Assembly: GCA_038924245.1 (NCBI GenBank) | Contig: JBCKVB010000002.1 | Span: 1-64,000, forward strand | DNA length: 64,000 bases | Direction of reading: 5' to 3' | Source of the DNA: SURF-13 sp038924245 | GTDB taxonomy: Bacteria; Pseudomonadota; Gammaproteobacteria; SURF-13 | In this document: positions 49,997 through 59,156 of the stretch, piece after piece | How the letters are laid out: each line of letters opens with the position of its first letter | Numbering within the stretch: the stretch's first letter is position 1 | The notes under the pieces: model-generated | Databases searched by the model: none | What the model was told of the DNA's origin: nothing | What the model saw: only the letters and a program-made list of their open reading frames with translations | Program-made: the position numbers and the translations under genes

Positions 49997-51181
49997 TTAA
50001 TTAAGCCAACGATTGATCCAGAGCCGGATACTGTCCACCAGGCGCCGCCACCAGCCGCCTTGCTCGACGGCTTGCAGCGCGATCAGCGGCTGTTCGGCCA
50101 CGACTTCATCGCCCAGGGTGATTTTCACCGTACCGTATTTTGCCTCCTTTGCGGCGGGCGCGATGATGATCTTGTCCATCTCTATCAAAGCCTTGAGTAG
50201 TCCGTATTGGCCGCGCGGGATGGTGACATACAGGTCTTCACTCAGGCCCAGCTTTAATTCGTTGCTTGCGCCTTTCCAGATGGTGGTGGTTTTGAGCGGC
50301 TGCGCGGCGCTGTACAGGCGTTGGGTTTCAAAAAACCGGAAACCGTAATTGAGCAGTTCCTGGCTCTGATCGGCGCGCTCCTTCTCGTTTGTGGCGCCAA
50401 GCACCGCGGCGATCAGGCGCATGTTGTCGCGCAGCGCGGAGGAAACCAGACAGAAGCCCGCGCTTTCGGTGTGTCCGGTCTTGACGCCGTCGGCCCCGAT
50501 ATCGCGCCATAACAGCAAGTTGCGGTTGTATTGCTTGATGTTGTTGTAGCTGAATTCCTTGATGGCGTAGTATTTGTAGTAATCTGGGAAGTCCCTGATC
50601 AGCGCGCGCGCGAGCAGAGTGATGTCACGCGCCGTGATGTAAAGCTCCGGGTCGGGCAGGCCGGTGCTGTTGGTGAAATGACTGTTTTTCATGCCCAGCA
50701 GTTGCGCGGTTTGATTCATCAGCGCGACGAAGGTGGTTTCGCCGCCCGCGGTATGCTCGGCCAGCGCGATGGTGGCGTCGTTGCCGGACTGTACGATCAT
50801 GCCCTTGAGCAGGTCATCCACGCTCACCTGGGTGCCCACCTGCACGAACATGCGCGAGCCTTCGCTCTTCCAGGCCTTTTTGCTGATGGTCACATGGTCG
50901 CTGAGCTTGATCTTGCCGGAGGCCAGAGCCTGAAACACGGTGTAGGCGGTGAGCAGCTTGGTGAGACTGGCCGGTTCCATGCGCTCGTCGGCCTTTTGCT
51001 CCGCGAGTACCTTGCCGCTGTGAAAGTCGAGCAGGATGTAGGCGCGCGCGGGCAGCAACGGCGCCGCGGGGGCGGGCCGTAAAGCGGGCGCGGCGGGTAT
51101 GGCCGCGGGAGCGGTCGCCGATAGGGCGCTGAAGGCGAGCAAAACGGTGCACAGCAAGGCTTTCATAGAAGAAGTGTCCAT
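49997..51181 (-). CDS. dacA: D-alanyl-D-alanine carboxypeptidase (PBP5/6-type)
   Basis: Periplasmic penicillin-binding protein of 394 residues that trims the terminal D-Ala of peptidoglycan stems. It has a signal peptide (about residues 1-28), an alanine/proline-rich linker, S72-L-T-K75 as the SxxK motif, VQSGNDATIALAEH (SxN), and DGVKTGHTESAG (KTG). The C-terminal domain and the amphipathic helix RRLVDSIRLWINRWL for membrane attachment are present. It is the last gene of the cell-wall operon. Confidence 0.95.
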   Translation of the reverse strand: MDTSSMKALLCTVLLAFSALSATAPAAIPAAPALRPAPAAPLLPARAYILLDFHSGKVLAEQKADERMEPASLTKLLTAYTVFQALASGKIKLSDHVTISKKAWKSEGSRMFVQVGTQVSVDDLLKGMIVQSGNDATIALAEHTAGGETTFVALMNQTAQLLGMKNSHFTNSTGLPDPELYITARDITLLARALIRDFPDYYKYYAIKEFSYNNIKQYNRNLLLWRDIGADGVKTGHTESAGFCLVSSALRDNMRLIAAVLGATNEKERADQSQELLNYGFRFFETQRLYSAAQPLKTTTIWKGASNELKLGLSEDLYVTIPRGQYGLLKALIEMDKIIIAPAAKEAKYGTVKITLGDEVVAEQPLIALQAVEQGGWWRRLVDSIRLWINRWLN

Positions 51182-51220
51182 GTTATTTAAGGTTTGTGGG
51201 TCAATCTACAGGTTTGCGGG

Positions 51221-52114
51221 TCAATCCACCACGATGCGTGCGCCGTTTATGCCGGAACGCGTGAGGGTTTTGGTTAGGCGGCCGGCGTCGTCCAGGTTCG
51301 CCATCGGGCCGATACGCACCCGGTACAAGACGGTGTCATTGAGACGGGTTTTGATGATTTCAATCTCATCCACGATCTTGTCGAGCAACTGCGTGCGCAG
51401 GCGTTCGGCGTTGTCCAGACTCTGGAAGGCGCCCGCCTGGATATAAAGCTTCGTTGCAGGCGAAGTTTCTTCCGGCGCATCCGGACTGAGCGCGCGCACC
51501 TCTACCAGTCCGGTGCCGTGATCGAGAATACCGAGCTTGGTGGCGGCGGCGTAGGAGAGATCAATCAGACGATTGTCTATGAACGGTCCACGGTCATTGA
51601 CGCGCACGATGAGCGAGCGGCCGTTTTGTAAATTGGTCACGCGCACATAGCTCGGTAGCGGCAGGGTCTTGTGCGCGGCGCTCATGGCGTACATGTCGTA
51701 AGGTTCGCCGCTGGAGGTGCGCCTACCGTGAAATTTGGTGCCGTACCAGGAGGCGGTGCCGCGCTCCACGTAACCCGCGCTGCTGGTCAGCGTGCGGTAG
51801 GTTTGTCCATTCACCGTGTAAGAAGGAGGATTGCCGTATTTGCCGAGAGGTTCAACACGCGGCGTCGGTTCGGGAATGGAGGCGACGTCGAGCGGCGCGG
51901 AAGGCGCCGCGTCGCCCTTGCCGAAACCGCTGTCGCTGGGTAGCGAGGTAGTGGTTTTGGGCGCGGTGCTACAGGCGTTGAGCATGACAACGAGCAGTAG
52001 TAGGGTGGGCACGTTTTTGTGCCCACGCGTTTTGCCACCGCGTGGGCAGACGATAACCCTGTCTGTCCACCCTACCCACTTGCCACTTGCTACTTGCCTC
52101 TTGTGATCCATCAT
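51221..52114 (-). CDS. rlpA: Septal-ring lytic transglycosylase RlpA-like lipoprotein
   Basis: A 297-residue outer-membrane lipoprotein with a double-psi beta-barrel (RGTASWYGTKFHGRRTSSGE, YDMYAMSAAHKTLPLPSYVR, VRVNDRGPFIDNRLIDLSYA) and a C-terminal SPOR domain (KLYIQAGAFQSLDNAERLR). It cuts glycan strands lacking stem peptides. ATG 52114 overlaps the mltB stop (TAATG), but residues 5-34 are encoded by intergenic repeats and precede the actual signal (VPTLLLLVVMLNAC, lipobox Cys48). A GTG at 52012 would start exactly at the signal peptide. The true start is therefore uncertain. Confidence 0.9.
   Translation of the reverse strand: MMDHKRQVASGKWVGWTDRVIVCPRGGKTRGHKNVPTLLLLVVMLNACSTAPKTTTSLPSDSGFGKGDAAPSAPLDVASIPEPTPRVEPLGKYGNPPSYTVNGQTYRTLTSSAGYVERGTASWYGTKFHGRRTSSGEPYDMYAMSAAHKTLPLPSYVRVTNLQNGRSLIVRVNDRGPFIDNRLIDLSYAAATKLGILDHGTGLVEVRALSPDAPEETSPATKLYIQAGAFQSLDNAERLRTQLLDKIVDEIEIIKTRLNDTVLYRVRIGPMANLDDAGRLTKTLTRSGINGARIVVD
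52002..52101. repeat. GGGTGGGCA hairpin repeat and CTTGCTACTTG units at the rlpA start
   Basis: 52002-52071 resembles the 40479-40511 hairpin (GTGGGCAGACGATAACCCTG shared) with an additional GTGGGCAC/GTGCCCAC stem. It is followed by CTTGCCACTTGCTACTTG at 52078-52101. Together they lie between the mltB stop and the rlpA signal-peptide codons. Confidence 0.75.
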
Positions 52115-53109
52115 TACTTTTGCGCCTTGATCTCCTGGCTCAGTTGGTACACGGCCATGGCATACAGGAGGCTTCTATTATAACGTGTAATGACGTAAAA
52201 ATTTTGCAGCCCCACCCAATGTTCCGCGCCAGACTCGGCCGCGAGCTCAAGCAGCAGGGCGGGTTCGATATCAAACAGCGGCTCGGCGACGCTCACGCCC
52301 AGGCGGCGCAGATCACCCAGGCTGTACTGCAATTGTATGCCGCTGCCGAGCAGGGCCTGGTACTGCTCACCGTTTACCTCGGCGCGCACGGCGACCGGCG
52401 CGTCTTTTTGCCAGCCGTGTTCGCTCAGGTAATGCGCCGCGCTGCCGATGGCGTCCGCGCTGCTGTTCCACAGGTCGCGGTGTCCGTCGTGGTCGAAATC
52501 CACCGCGAAGTGACGATAGCTGCTGGAGATAAACTGCGCCTGCCCCATCGCCCCGGCATAAGAGCCTTTAACCGCGAGCGGATTGAGACGTTCTTCGCGC
52601 GCGAGGAGTAAATACTGCTCCAGTTCGGCGCGGAAAAAGGCCGCGCGCGGCGGGTAGTCAAAGGCGAGCGTGGTGAGCGCGTCCAGCACGCGGTATTTGC
52701 CCATATTTCCGCCGTAGCGCGTTTCCACGCCAATGATGGCCACGATGATCTCCGCGGGTACGCCATACACCTGCTGCGCGCGCGCGAGCGTTTCGGCGTT
52801 GGCCCGCCAAAATTCGACGCCGCCCGCAATGCGCGCGCGGTTGACGAAGATCGGGCGGTATTCGTGCCAGGCCTTGCCCTCGGCGGGCGTGGTGATGGCG
52901 GCGATGATGTCCGGGCGCGGCTCCACGGCGTTGAACATGCGCACCAGCTCCGCGCCGTCAAAGGCGTGCCGCTGCTCCATTTCGCTGATGAAGGCGCGCA
53001 CTTCGGCGCGTTCGCCCGCTGATGCCGGCGCTGATGTCGGCGCGGCCAGGGAAGGCGCGGCATAGGCGAGGCAGATCAACAGACAACATAAGACAGGGTT
53101 CATGGGCAT
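52114..53109 (-). CDS. mltB: Membrane-bound lytic murein transglycosylase B
   Basis: A 331-residue peptidoglycan-cleaving enzyme with an N-terminal signal (NPVLCCLLICLAYAAPSLA). The catalytic Glu is in VAIIGVETRYGGNMG. AVKGSYAGAMGQAQFISSSY and FDHDGHRDLWNSSADAIGS are family signatures. C17 of the signal region might be a lipobox but the context is not clear. I chose ATG 53109, two bases after the rodA stop; a longer open frame continues upstream through rodA with no matching content. It overlaps the rlpA ATG by one base. Confidence 0.93.
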   Translation of the reverse strand: MPMNPVLCCLLICLAYAAPSLAAPTSAPASAGERAEVRAFISEMEQRHAFDGAELVRMFNAVEPRPDIIAAITTPAEGKAWHEYRPIFVNRARIAGGVEFWRANAETLARAQQVYGVPAEIIVAIIGVETRYGGNMGKYRVLDALTTLAFDYPPRAAFFRAELEQYLLLAREERLNPLAVKGSYAGAMGQAQFISSSYRHFAVDFDHDGHRDLWNSSADAIGSAAHYLSEHGWQKDAPVAVRAEVNGEQYQALLGSGIQLQYSLGDLRRLGVSVAEPLFDIEPALLLELAAESGAEHWVGLQNFYVITRYNRSLLYAMAVYQLSQEIKAQK

Positions 53110-53111
53110 GG

Positions 53112-54227
53112 TCAGACCGGTTTTTTGGGGTGGGTGTGAATCGCCATGAGCATACCGAAAGAGGCCATCAGTGTCACGAGCGCGGTGCCGCCGTAACTGA
53201 TGAGCGGCAACGGCACGCCTACCACCGGCAGCAGGCCGCTCACCATGCCGATATTGACGAAGATGTACAGTGAAAAACTCAGGATCAAACTGCCCGCCAA
53301 CAGGCGCGTGAAATGATCCGGCGCGCACAGCGCGATGTACAGCCCGCGCGCGATCACCGCGATGAAGAGTATCAGCAGCAGCAGGATGCCGATCAGGCCG
53401 AACTCCTCGGCGTACACGGCGAAGACGAAGTCGGTGGTGCGCTCGGGGATAAAATCCAGATACGACTGCGTGCCGTTCAGCCAGCCCTTGCCGAACACGC
53501 CGCCGGAGCCGATGGCGATGGTGGACTGGGTGATGTGATAACCCGCGCCGAGCGGGTCGCTTTCCGGATTTATAAAGGTGAGCAGGCGCGTGCGCTGATA
53601 GTCGTGCATGAAATGCCACATGAACGGCGCGGCGATGGCGGCGAGCAACGCGCCGACGCCGACGATCCGCCAGCGGATGCCGGACAACAGCAGCACGAAC
53701 AAACCCGATCCCAGGATTAATAACGCCGTGCCCAGATCAGGTTGTTCGGCGATCAGCGCCACCGGGATCAGAATCAGCGCGCCGCTCACCAGCAGCCGCT
53801 TGGCGCCGGGCGGCAAGCGCCGTTGGCCGAGATAGCGCGCCAACATGAGCGGCAGCGCCAGCTTCATCAACTCCGAGGGCTGAAAGCGGATTACGCCCAG
53901 ATCGAGCCAGCGCTGCGCGCCCTTGGCATGGTCGCCAAACAGCAGCACGGCCACCAGCAGAGCTAAGGCGGCGCTATAAACCCAAGGTGCGGCCTCCTGT
54001 AAACGTTGCGGCGGCACTTGCGCGATCATCAGCATCAACCCAAAGCCGAGCGTCAGGCGCAGGGCGTGGCGCAGCAGCAGATCAGGGTCTTGCCCGCCGG
54101 CGCTGTAGAGTACCAGCAAGCCCACGGCGGACAGGAGCAGCAGGCCCGTCAGCAGGGGAAGGTCCACGTGCAACTTTTGCGCGAGATTGCGCGCCGGGGT
54201 TCTATAGTCGGATTCCAGGGTGGTCAT
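53112..54227 (-). CDS. rodA: Rod-shape SEDS glycosyltransferase RodA
   Basis: Peptidoglycan polymerase of the elongasome, 371 residues with about ten helices. Recognisable parts are LYSAGGQDPDL, GAQRWLDLGVIRFQPSELMK, LAEQPDLGTALLILGSGLFV (with the catalytic Asp region), FGKGWLNGTQSYLDFIPE, TDFVFAVYAEEFGLIGILLL and LPVVGVPLPLISYGG. Its start overlaps the mrdA stop by four bases. It works with PBP2, encoded by mrdA. Confidence 0.96.
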   Translation of the reverse strand: MTTLESDYRTPARNLAQKLHVDLPLLTGLLLLSAVGLLVLYSAGGQDPDLLLRHALRLTLGFGLMLMIAQVPPQRLQEAAPWVYSAALALLVAVLLFGDHAKGAQRWLDLGVIRFQPSELMKLALPLMLARYLGQRRLPPGAKRLLVSGALILIPVALIAEQPDLGTALLILGSGLFVLLLSGIRWRIVGVGALLAAIAAPFMWHFMHDYQRTRLLTFINPESDPLGAGYHITQSTIAIGSGGVFGKGWLNGTQSYLDFIPERTTDFVFAVYAEEFGLIGILLLLILFIAVIARGLYIALCAPDHFTRLLAGSLILSFSLYIFVNIGMVSGLLPVVGVPLPLISYGGTALVTLMASFGMLMAIHTHPKKPV

Positions 54228-56086
54228 GGCGCAGGGGTGAGTAAATATTGATCCATGAGTTTGCGTGCGATGGGCGCCGCCGCGCCGCTGCCGCTGCCGC
54301 CGTTTTCTACGATTACCGCGAGCGCAATGCGCGGATTGTCCACCGGCGCGAAGGCGATGAACAGGGCGTGGTCGCGCAGGCGCGGCGCGACTTTATCCTT
54401 GTCGTATTTTTCATCCTGTTTCAGGCCGAACACCTGCGCGGTGCCGGTTTTCCCGGCGATTTTGTAAGTCGCCCCCGCGCCGCTGCCGCGCGCCGTGCCG
54501 CGTTCACCGTGCATCACCTGGACCATGGCGTTGATAATAATATCCCAGCGGTCGCTCCTGGCGAGCTGAATGGTATTCAACGGCGCACTGGATCGCGCGA
54601 CCTTATTGTGCGTGAGCGGGTCTTCGATGGCGGCGACGATGCGCGGCGCTATGCGTTTACCGCGATTGGCGAGCGCCGCGGTGACCACCGCCAGTTGCAG
54701 CGGAGTGGCCAGCATATAGCCCTGACCGATGCCCGCGATGATGGTTTCGCCGGGGAACCAGGCTTCCTTGCGCGCACCGCGTTTCCATGCGCTGGACGGC
54801 AACAGGCCGGCAAGCTCGCCGGGCGCGTCCATGGCGCTCTTCTGGCCGAAACCGAATTGCGCGAGGAAGTTGTGCAGGCGATCTATCCCCAGGCGCTGCG
54901 CGAGATCGTAAAAATACACGTCGCAGGACTCGCTGATGGCGCGCGTGATGTCCACCGCGCCATGGCCTTCGTGTCTCCAGTCGCGGTATTTGCGTTCATG
55001 GCCCGGCAACCGGAACCAACCCGGACAAAAGGTGCTGCGCTGCGCGTCGGTGACGCCAAGCTCCAGGCCGGCCAGAGCCACGAAGGGTTTGATGGTGGAG
55101 GCGGGCGGATACTGGCCGCGCAGGGCGCGGTTGTAGAGTGGTTGGCCGGACGAGTTTTGCAGCGCCTGATAATCCCTGGGCTCGATGCCGTTCACGAACA
55201 GATTGGGGTCGAAGCCTGGCTGGCTGACCAGCGCCAGCACCGCGCCAGTGCCGGGTTCCAGCGCCACCACCGCGCCGCTGTTATCGCCCAGCGCCTGTTC
55301 GGCGAGCTGTTGCAGGCGTATGTCCATATTGAGATGCAGGTTCCGGCCGGGTTGCGCCGGGGTGCGTTCCAGCACGCGCAGCCGGTGGCCCTGTGAGTTG
55401 GTCTCGATTTGCTCGAAACCCACTGTACCATGCAGCACGTCTTCGTAGGTATGCTCGACGCCGGTCTTGCCGATGTGCGTGGTGCCGCTGTAGTTGGAAT
55501 CGCCGAGCTGGTCGAGGTCGTCTTCGCTGATGCGTCCCACGTAACCCACGGCGTGCGCCGTGCTCGCGCCGAGCGGATAGTCGCGCGTCACCCCCGCGAC
55601 GATGTCCACTCCGGGAAACTGCGGGCGGTTCACCGCGAAACGCGCCAGTTCTTCCTCGCTCAGACGCAGCCGCAGCATCACGCCGTGCGTGGTGCGCTTT
55701 TGCTTGAGCAGGCGGCGGAAGCGCTTGATGTCGGCGGGGCTGATGGCGACGATCTGGTTCAGCGCGCGCAGCGTGGCCTCGATATCGTCCACCTGTTCGG
55801 GTATTACCTCCAGGCCAAACGTGGGCAGGTTGCGCGCCAGCAGCACGCCATTGCGGTCGTAGATCAGGCCGCGCGTGGGCGGGATCGCCACCACGCTGAT
55901 GCGGTTGCTCTGCGCCAGGGTGAGATAGTGTTCCTGGTTGAGCACCTGCAGATAAATCAGGCGCGCCAGCAGCGCGAACATGAGCAGCAGCACCATGACC
56001 GCCGCCGCCAGCGTGCGATTCTGCAGCAGGCGGGTTTCGCGGATGTAATCGCGCAGCCGGTCGGATTCACTGATGCGCGCGTACAT
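54224..56086 (-). CDS. mrdA: Penicillin-binding protein 2
   Basis: Transpeptidase of the elongasome, 620 residues. It has one N-terminal membrane helix (about residues 25-47), the dimerisation domain (VVAIPPTRGLIYDRNGVLLA), and the penicillin-binding domain: S-T-I-K in YPPASTIKPFVAL, SESCDVYFY (SxN equivalent), and the KTGTAQVF motif. Size and motifs agree with PBP2. It lies after mreD, separated by a four-hairpin element, and overlaps rodA. Confidence 0.96.
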   Translation of the reverse strand: MYARISESDRLRDYIRETRLLQNRTLAAAVMVLLLMFALLARLIYLQVLNQEHYLTLAQSNRISVVAIPPTRGLIYDRNGVLLARNLPTFGLEVIPEQVDDIEATLRALNQIVAISPADIKRFRRLLKQKRTTHGVMLRLRLSEEELARFAVNRPQFPGVDIVAGVTRDYPLGASTAHAVGYVGRISEDDLDQLGDSNYSGTTHIGKTGVEHTYEDVLHGTVGFEQIETNSQGHRLRVLERTPAQPGRNLHLNMDIRLQQLAEQALGDNSGAVVALEPGTGAVLALVSQPGFDPNLFVNGIEPRDYQALQNSSGQPLYNRALRGQYPPASTIKPFVALAGLELGVTDAQRSTFCPGWFRLPGHERKYRDWRHEGHGAVDITRAISESCDVYFYDLAQRLGIDRLHNFLAQFGFGQKSAMDAPGELAGLLPSSAWKRGARKEAWFPGETIIAGIGQGYMLATPLQLAVVTAALANRGKRIAPRIVAAIEDPLTHNKVARSSAPLNTIQLARSDRWDIIINAMVQVMHGERGTARGSGAGATYKIAGKTGTAQVFGLKQDEKYDKDKVAPRLRDHALFIAFAPVDNPRIALAVIVENGGSGSGAAAPIARKLMDQYLLTPAP

Positions 56087-56138
56087 GGTTAATCATAAGT
56101 GGTAAGATAGACTGGCGGCGGCGATTATAACCCGTGGT

Positions 56139-56257
56139 GCGGTGCAGGGACGCACCGCCATTTTTTAAATGCGTTAAGCATTTAAAAAATGGAGAAAAGC
56201 AAAAATCGCATTTTTGCTTTTCGTGCTGAAAAAGAGCCAAGGAGGCCTTTTTCAGCA
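56139..56257. repeat. Four-hairpin element, copy 3 (reversed)
   Basis: Stems in reverse order: GCGGTGC/GCACCGC (56139-56158), CATTTTTTAAATGC with its complement (56159-56191), GAAAAGCAAAAAT with its complement (56194-56222), TGCTGAAAAA/TTTTTCAGCA (56224-56257). It lies between mreD and mrdA in the cell-shape operon and may affect relative expression. Confidence 0.88.
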
Positions 56258-56260
56258 TAT

Positions 56261-56749
56261 TTAGGCGACGCGGTAACGGTGCCGTACATAACGCAGCGTG
56301 AGATACACCGTGGGCCAGATCAGCATGCTGGTGGGAGTGGCGAGCCAGTAACTCCAGCTCCACGGCGCCACCTGCGACATGCCTTTTACCCAAAAGCCGA
56401 GCATTTGATCGAAGAAAAGAATCAGCACCGCCACCGCCAGCGCTTGGTGCAAAAGAGGCAGTTGGCGGATGCCGAGATGGAGGTGCGTGGCGCTGTAGGC
56501 TATCAACGCAAAGCTCAGCGCGTGCTGGCCGAGCAGGGTGCCCTGCGCGGCGTCGAGCAACAGGCCCACCGCCCAGGCGCCGCCCACGCCGATGCTTCCG
56601 GGCAGTGCGAGACACCAGTAGATCAGGGTCATGGCCATCCAGGCCGGCCGCGCGGCGGCCAGCGCATCGGGCAGCGGCAGCAGGGTCAGCAGCAGCGCCA
56701 CTGCGAAGCTTGAGATGATGATCCACGGGTGGTGCGCCTTGCGTATCAT
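56261..56749 (-). CDS. mreD: Rod-shape-determining protein MreD
   Basis: Inner-membrane component of the elongasome, 162 residues with about five helices. The sequence PAWMAMTLIYWCLALPGSIG and GLLLDAAQGTLLGQHAL (the conserved DxxxGxxLGxHAL segment) identifies it. The order mreB-mreC-mreD and a four-base overlap with mreC support the call. It is followed by a structured repeat and mrdA. Confidence 0.93.
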   Translation of the reverse strand: MIRKAHHPWIIISSFAVALLLTLLPLPDALAAARPAWMAMTLIYWCLALPGSIGVGGAWAVGLLLDAAQGTLLGQHALSFALIAYSATHLHLGIRQLPLLHQALAVAVLILFFDQMLGFWVKGMSQVAPWSWSYWLATPTSMLIWPTVYLTLRYVRHRYRVA

Positions 56750-57639
56750 GGCGCGCTCGCGGGAGCGCCCGTGTCAGCGCTTGCCGCCTCCTTGCTCTGT
56801 TCTGGCCAGAGCAATAGCACCTCGCGGTTGCGCTCCAGTCCCGCGCTGGGTTCGGCGCTCACCTCGGCGAACGGCTCGTTCGGGTCCAGTTTCACGCTCA
56901 CCACCTTGCCCACCGGATAGTCCGCCGGGAAACGCCCGCCCAGACCTGAGCTTACCAGCAGGTCGCCCACTTGAATGTCCGCGTTGTTGGCGAGATAGGG
57001 CAGATCGAGGCGATTGGACGAGCCGCTGCCGAAGGCGATGCTGCGCAGGCCGTTACGCAGCACCTGCACCGGCAGCGCGTGCGTGGGGTCGGTAATCAGC
57101 AATGCGCTGCTGGTATAGGGTGCGGCGTGCACCACCTGGCCCAGGATGCCGTGCGCATCCAGCAATGGCTGGCCGACGGTGACGCCATCACGCGTACCCT
57201 TGTTGAGCACTATTTGACGTTTAAAGGGGTCGAGGTCCACGGCGATGATTTCCGCCACCGAGGTGTGGCCGCCCACCTTTACCGATGACTGCAACAATTC
57301 GCGCAGGCGCCGGTTTTCCACCTCCAGCGTCTCATATCTTTGCATGCGCGCCATGAGCGCGAGGTTATCTTCCCGCAGGCGGCTGTTATCGTCCATTAAA
57401 GAGTTACGCGAGGCGAGGGCGTCGCTCAGCCAGGCGCCCGCGGCAAAGGGCAGGTTGACAAGATATTGCAGGGGTGAGATCAACAGCGACAAACCGGCGC
57501 GCAAAGGCTCCAGGTGCGCGCCGCGGTGATCAACGGTCATCATGGCGACGGATAACAGTACCCATATCAACAGCCGCAGGGTGATGGAAGGCCCGCGCTG
57601 AAACAGGGGCTTCATCTGCTCTTCGAAGCGCTGTTTCAT
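56746..57639 (-). CDS. mreC: Rod-shape-determining protein MreC
   Basis: A 297-residue bitopic protein that links MreB to periplasmic synthases. It has one helix (about residues 20-40), a coiled coil (about 72-112, LMDDNSRLREDNLALMARMQ), then two beta-barrel domains (VAEIIAVDLDPFKRQIVLNK, GVTVGQPLLDAHGILGQVV, SSGLGGRFPADYPVGKVVSV). The C-terminal tail ends in alanine/proline. It lies about 70 bp after mreB. Confidence 0.95.
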   Translation of the reverse strand: MKQRFEEQMKPLFQRGPSITLRLLIWVLLSVAMMTVDHRGAHLEPLRAGLSLLISPLQYLVNLPFAAGAWLSDALASRNSLMDDNSRLREDNLALMARMQRYETLEVENRRLRELLQSSVKVGGHTSVAEIIAVDLDPFKRQIVLNKGTRDGVTVGQPLLDAHGILGQVVHAAPYTSSALLITDPTHALPVQVLRNGLRSIAFGSGSSNRLDLPYLANNADIQVGDLLVSSGLGGRFPADYPVGKVVSVKLDPNEPFAEVSAEPSAGLERNREVLLLWPEQSKEAASADTGAPASAP

Positions 57640-57709
57640 ATAACTAACCCGTTACCCGATATGGAGGGTGGAGTGAAGGGCACCTCTATAAATCTCCTGT
57701 CTGGCGGCG

Positions 57710-58756
57710 TTACTCCAGCACCAGGAAATCGTGGCCACCTTCATCTATCATCTCCAGGGCAGCGCCGCCGCCACGCGCCACGCAGGTGAGCGGATCGTCC
57801 GCGATGATCACCGGCAAGCCGGTTTCTTCCGAGAGCAGTTTATCCAGATCGCGCAGCAGCGCGCCGCCGCCAGTCAGCACCAAGCCGCGCTCCGCCACGT
57901 CCGCGCCCAGTTCCGGCGGGGTCTTTTCCAGCGCCGCGCGCACCGCGCTGACGATGCCCGCCAATGGCTCCTGCAGGGCCTCCAGGATTTCGTTGCTGTT
58001 CAGCGTGAAGTGGCGCGGCACGCCCTCGGCCTGATTGCGCCCCCACACCTCCATCTCGCGCACCTCGCTGCCGGGGAAGGCGGAGCCGATTTCCTTCTTG
58101 ATGCGTTCCGCGGTGGATTCGCCGATCAGCGTGCCGTAGTTGCGCCGCATGTAGTTGATGATCGCCTCGTCGAAGCGGTCGCCGCCGATGCGCACCGAGG
58201 CGGAGTAGACGATGCCGTTGAGCGAGATCACCGCCACCTCCGAGGTACCGCCGCCGACGTCCAGCACCATGGAACCGCGCGCCTCGCCGATGGGCAGCCC
58301 GGCGCCGATGGCGGCGGCCATCGGTTCCTCGATCAGGAACACCTCGCTCGCGCCCGCGCCGCTAGCCGATTCCTTGATGGCGCGCCGCTCCACCTGGGTG
58401 GAGCCGCACGGCACGCTCACCAGCACGCGCGGGCTGGGGCGCAGCCAGCGGTTCTGGTGCACCTTGTGGATGAAATGTTGCAGCATCTTTTCGGTGATCG
58501 TGAAGTCGGCGATCACACCGTCCCTCATGGGGCGGATGGCGTTGATATTGCCCGGGGTGCGCCCCAGCATGTTCTTGGCCTCCATGCCCACGGCGACGAT
58601 GGTCCTGGGCCCGTTCGGCCCGCGCTCCTGGCGGATCGCCACCACCGAGGGCTCGTTCAATACGATACCCCGGCCGCGTACGTAGATCAGGGTGTTGGCG
58701 GTGCCCAAGTCTATGGAAAGATCGTCGGAAAACAGCCTGCGGAAACGTCTAAACAT
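57710..58756 (-). CDS. mreB: Rod-shape-determining actin homologue MreB
   Basis: Forms filaments under the membrane and organises wall growth. From ATG 58756 the product has 348 residues: FRRFRRLFSDDLSIDLGTAN at the N-terminus (amphipathic helix then phosphate loop), VAVGMEAKNMLGRTPGNI, MVLDVGGGTSEVAVISL (second phosphate motif) and GLVLTGGGALLRDLD (adenosine motif). An ATG four codons upstream (58768) is also in frame, and AAGGA precedes both. First gene of the cell-shape operon, divergent from gatC. Confidence 0.96.
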   Translation of the reverse strand: MFRRFRRLFSDDLSIDLGTANTLIYVRGRGIVLNEPSVVAIRQERGPNGPRTIVAVGMEAKNMLGRTPGNINAIRPMRDGVIADFTITEKMLQHFIHKVHQNRWLRPSPRVLVSVPCGSTQVERRAIKESASGAGASEVFLIEEPMAAAIGAGLPIGEARGSMVLDVGGGTSEVAVISLNGIVYSASVRIGGDRFDEAIINYMRRNYGTLIGESTAERIKKEIGSAFPGSEVREMEVWGRNQAEGVPRHFTLNSNEILEALQEPLAGIVSAVRAALEKTPPELGADVAERGLVLTGGGALLRDLDKLLSEETGLPVIIADDPLTCVARGGGAALEMIDEGGHDFLVLE

Positions 58757-58865
58757 CTGGTAATTCATCCTTACGGGGTGTAAACGCCCACTTTACCAAT
58801 GCGGGGGACTTTGGGCAAGCGCCGAAGTATGATAAGTTGCCTATTTTCACGGATCAGGGTGAACC

Positions 58866-59156
58866 ATGGCGCTTACTGCCTCCGACGTCAAAAAAATCGC
58901 TCACCTGGCGCGGCTCGCCGTCGCCGAACGGGACATCCCGGCTTATGCGCGCAATCTGTCCAATATCATGGGTCTGGTGGAGCAGATGAGCGCGGTGGAT
59001 ACCCGCGAGGTGCAGCCCATGGCGCACCCGCTGGAACTGCCCGCGCGCCTCAGGCCTGACCAAATCAGCGAAACCAATCAGCGCGAACTGTTTCAATCCA
59101 TTGCGCCCAGGGTGGAGGCCGGGCTGTATCTGGTGCCTAAAGTTATAGAGCAGTAG
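58866..59156 (+). CDS. gatC: Glutamyl-tRNA(Gln)/Asp-tRNA(Asn) amidotransferase subunit C
   Basis: Small subunit of 96 residues that stabilises GatA-GatB. It begins ALTASDVKKIAHLARLAV, has LSNIMGLVEQMSAVDT and closes with RLRPDQISETNQRELFQS and APRVEAGLYLVPKVIEQ. The presence of gatCAB implies indirect charging of Gln- or Asn-tRNA. It is followed by gatA after a 74-bp gap that contains a CAAGTAGCAAG repeat. Confidence 0.95.
   Translation: MALTASDVKKIAHLARLAVAERDIPAYARNLSNIMGLVEQMSAVDTREVQPMAHPLELPARLRPDQISETNQRELFQSIAPRVEAGLYLVPKVIEQ

Noticed and set aside
56139..56257. Plain intrinsic terminator between mreD and mrdA
   Set aside because: The region has four stems in a fixed order shared with two other loci, so a repeat element explains more. 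A terminator there would also cut the operon, though partial termination remains possible.
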